This document shows, in pieces, positions 63,546-64,000 of a stretch of DNA of 64,000 bases. Each line of letters opens with the position of its first letter. Within the stretch, counting starts at the first letter, position 1. Source of the stretch: Salvelinus alpinus (lineage: Eukaryota > Chordata > Actinopteri > Salmoniformes > Salmonidae); assembly GCF_045679555.1 (NCBI RefSeq), contig NC_092096.1, positions 29,210,364 to 29,274,363 of the forward strand. Reading direction: 5' to 3'. The position numbers were made by a program, and so were the translations under genes. The notes beneath the pieces are model-generated. The model did not search any database. It was given only the letters and a program-made list of their open reading frames with translations, and was not told the origin of the DNA.

Positions 63546-64000
63546 CTTATTTTTATAGATGTGTTTTATTCAATAAGTTCTAATCTTAGCATTAATCGGC
63601 CATTGTTTTGCATGCCCATTAACTGTTGCCTCAGGACAATGATCCAGTGTTACTGAATGGTAAAGGAAATAACTGTCAGTGAACACTGACCAAGGATGTC
63701 TAAGTGTTTTATGTTGTTTATTTGTAATAGGTATAGTAAGGATGGATGGGGTAATTGATATATTCACTGTAGAACTATATATGTACAAAACTTTTTGAAT
63801 ATTTGAGTTCACTCACACTCAAAATAAACGATTCCAAAACTACAAAGCCCAGAATGATTTAGAACTTTGAGAACCAGGCTCCTATTGGTACAAAATGGAT
63901 CCAAATGGATAAGTCACTACATCGGTTGACTATCTTACTGTGTTAGGTACAAGGAACAATGAGCATGCAGTCAGATTTCTGCTGCTGAAAGTATCCCAGT

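Larger units (their letters stand above)
61601..64000. other. Gene-free right flank with scattered small repeats
   Basis: Apart from the MITE at 62157-62313, the SINE at 62314-62500 and the MITE at about 63379-63545, nothing is recognised. Short open frames (for example 63570-63812, minus) have no similarity or splice context. Confidence 0.45.

Overview
The window reads as salmonid fish nuclear DNA. Three things point there: several Tc1/mariner families of salmonid type, two tRNA-derived SINEs of the HpaI type with the matching L2-type LINE tail, and compact vertebrate genes with GT/AG introns. Five host genes are complete or nearly so. In order they are gas2l3 (+, 692-6666), tm7sf3 (+, 33137-42504), fgfr1op2 (-, 45175-46308), med21 (+, 47631-49504) and stk38l (+, 52892-58548). 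Each coding sequence could be assembled exon by exon with consistent phases and gives a protein close to the length remembered for the human one (674, 561, 215, 145 and 460 residues).

Layout: 1-8030 is gas2l3 with its 3' UTR; its last intron holds two minisatellites. 8521-32152 is a block of about 23.6 kb made almost wholly of transposons inside transposons. Its left part is a five-layer nest: a TTAA-ended repeat, then a CACTGAGTG-ended MITE, then Tc1-B, then LINE 1, then Tc1-A. The middle is Tc1-D, entered by Tc1-C, entered by a young chromodomain Ty3/gypsy element. The right part is LINE 2, split by a 4.46 kb PIF/Harbinger element. Harbinger is the best-preserved DNA transposon here: matching terminal inverted repeats, a 3 bp target duplication, an open 4-exon DDE transposase and an open 8-exon Myb-like gene. 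32153-58548 is the conserved cluster tm7sf3-fgfr1op2-med21-stk38l, with SINE, MITE and LINE scraps in introns and spacers. 58549-64000 has no recognised gene but holds a broken Tc1 (Tc1-E), two MITEs and a SINE.

The host genes are functionally separate: cytoskeletal cross-linking (GAS2L3), a seven-pass membrane protein (TM7SF3), a coiled-coil STRIPAK-associated protein (FGFR1OP2), a Mediator middle-module subunit (MED21) and an NDR-family kinase (STK38L). FGFR1OP2 and STK38L both relate to the Hippo/STRIPAK field, but nothing here shows co-regulation. The most useful second looks are the intact Harbinger, the tandemly duplicated 3' splice site of tm7sf3, the reconstructable nests, and the junction near 25172 where the right parts of Tc1-C, Tc1-D and LINE 2 are all missing.
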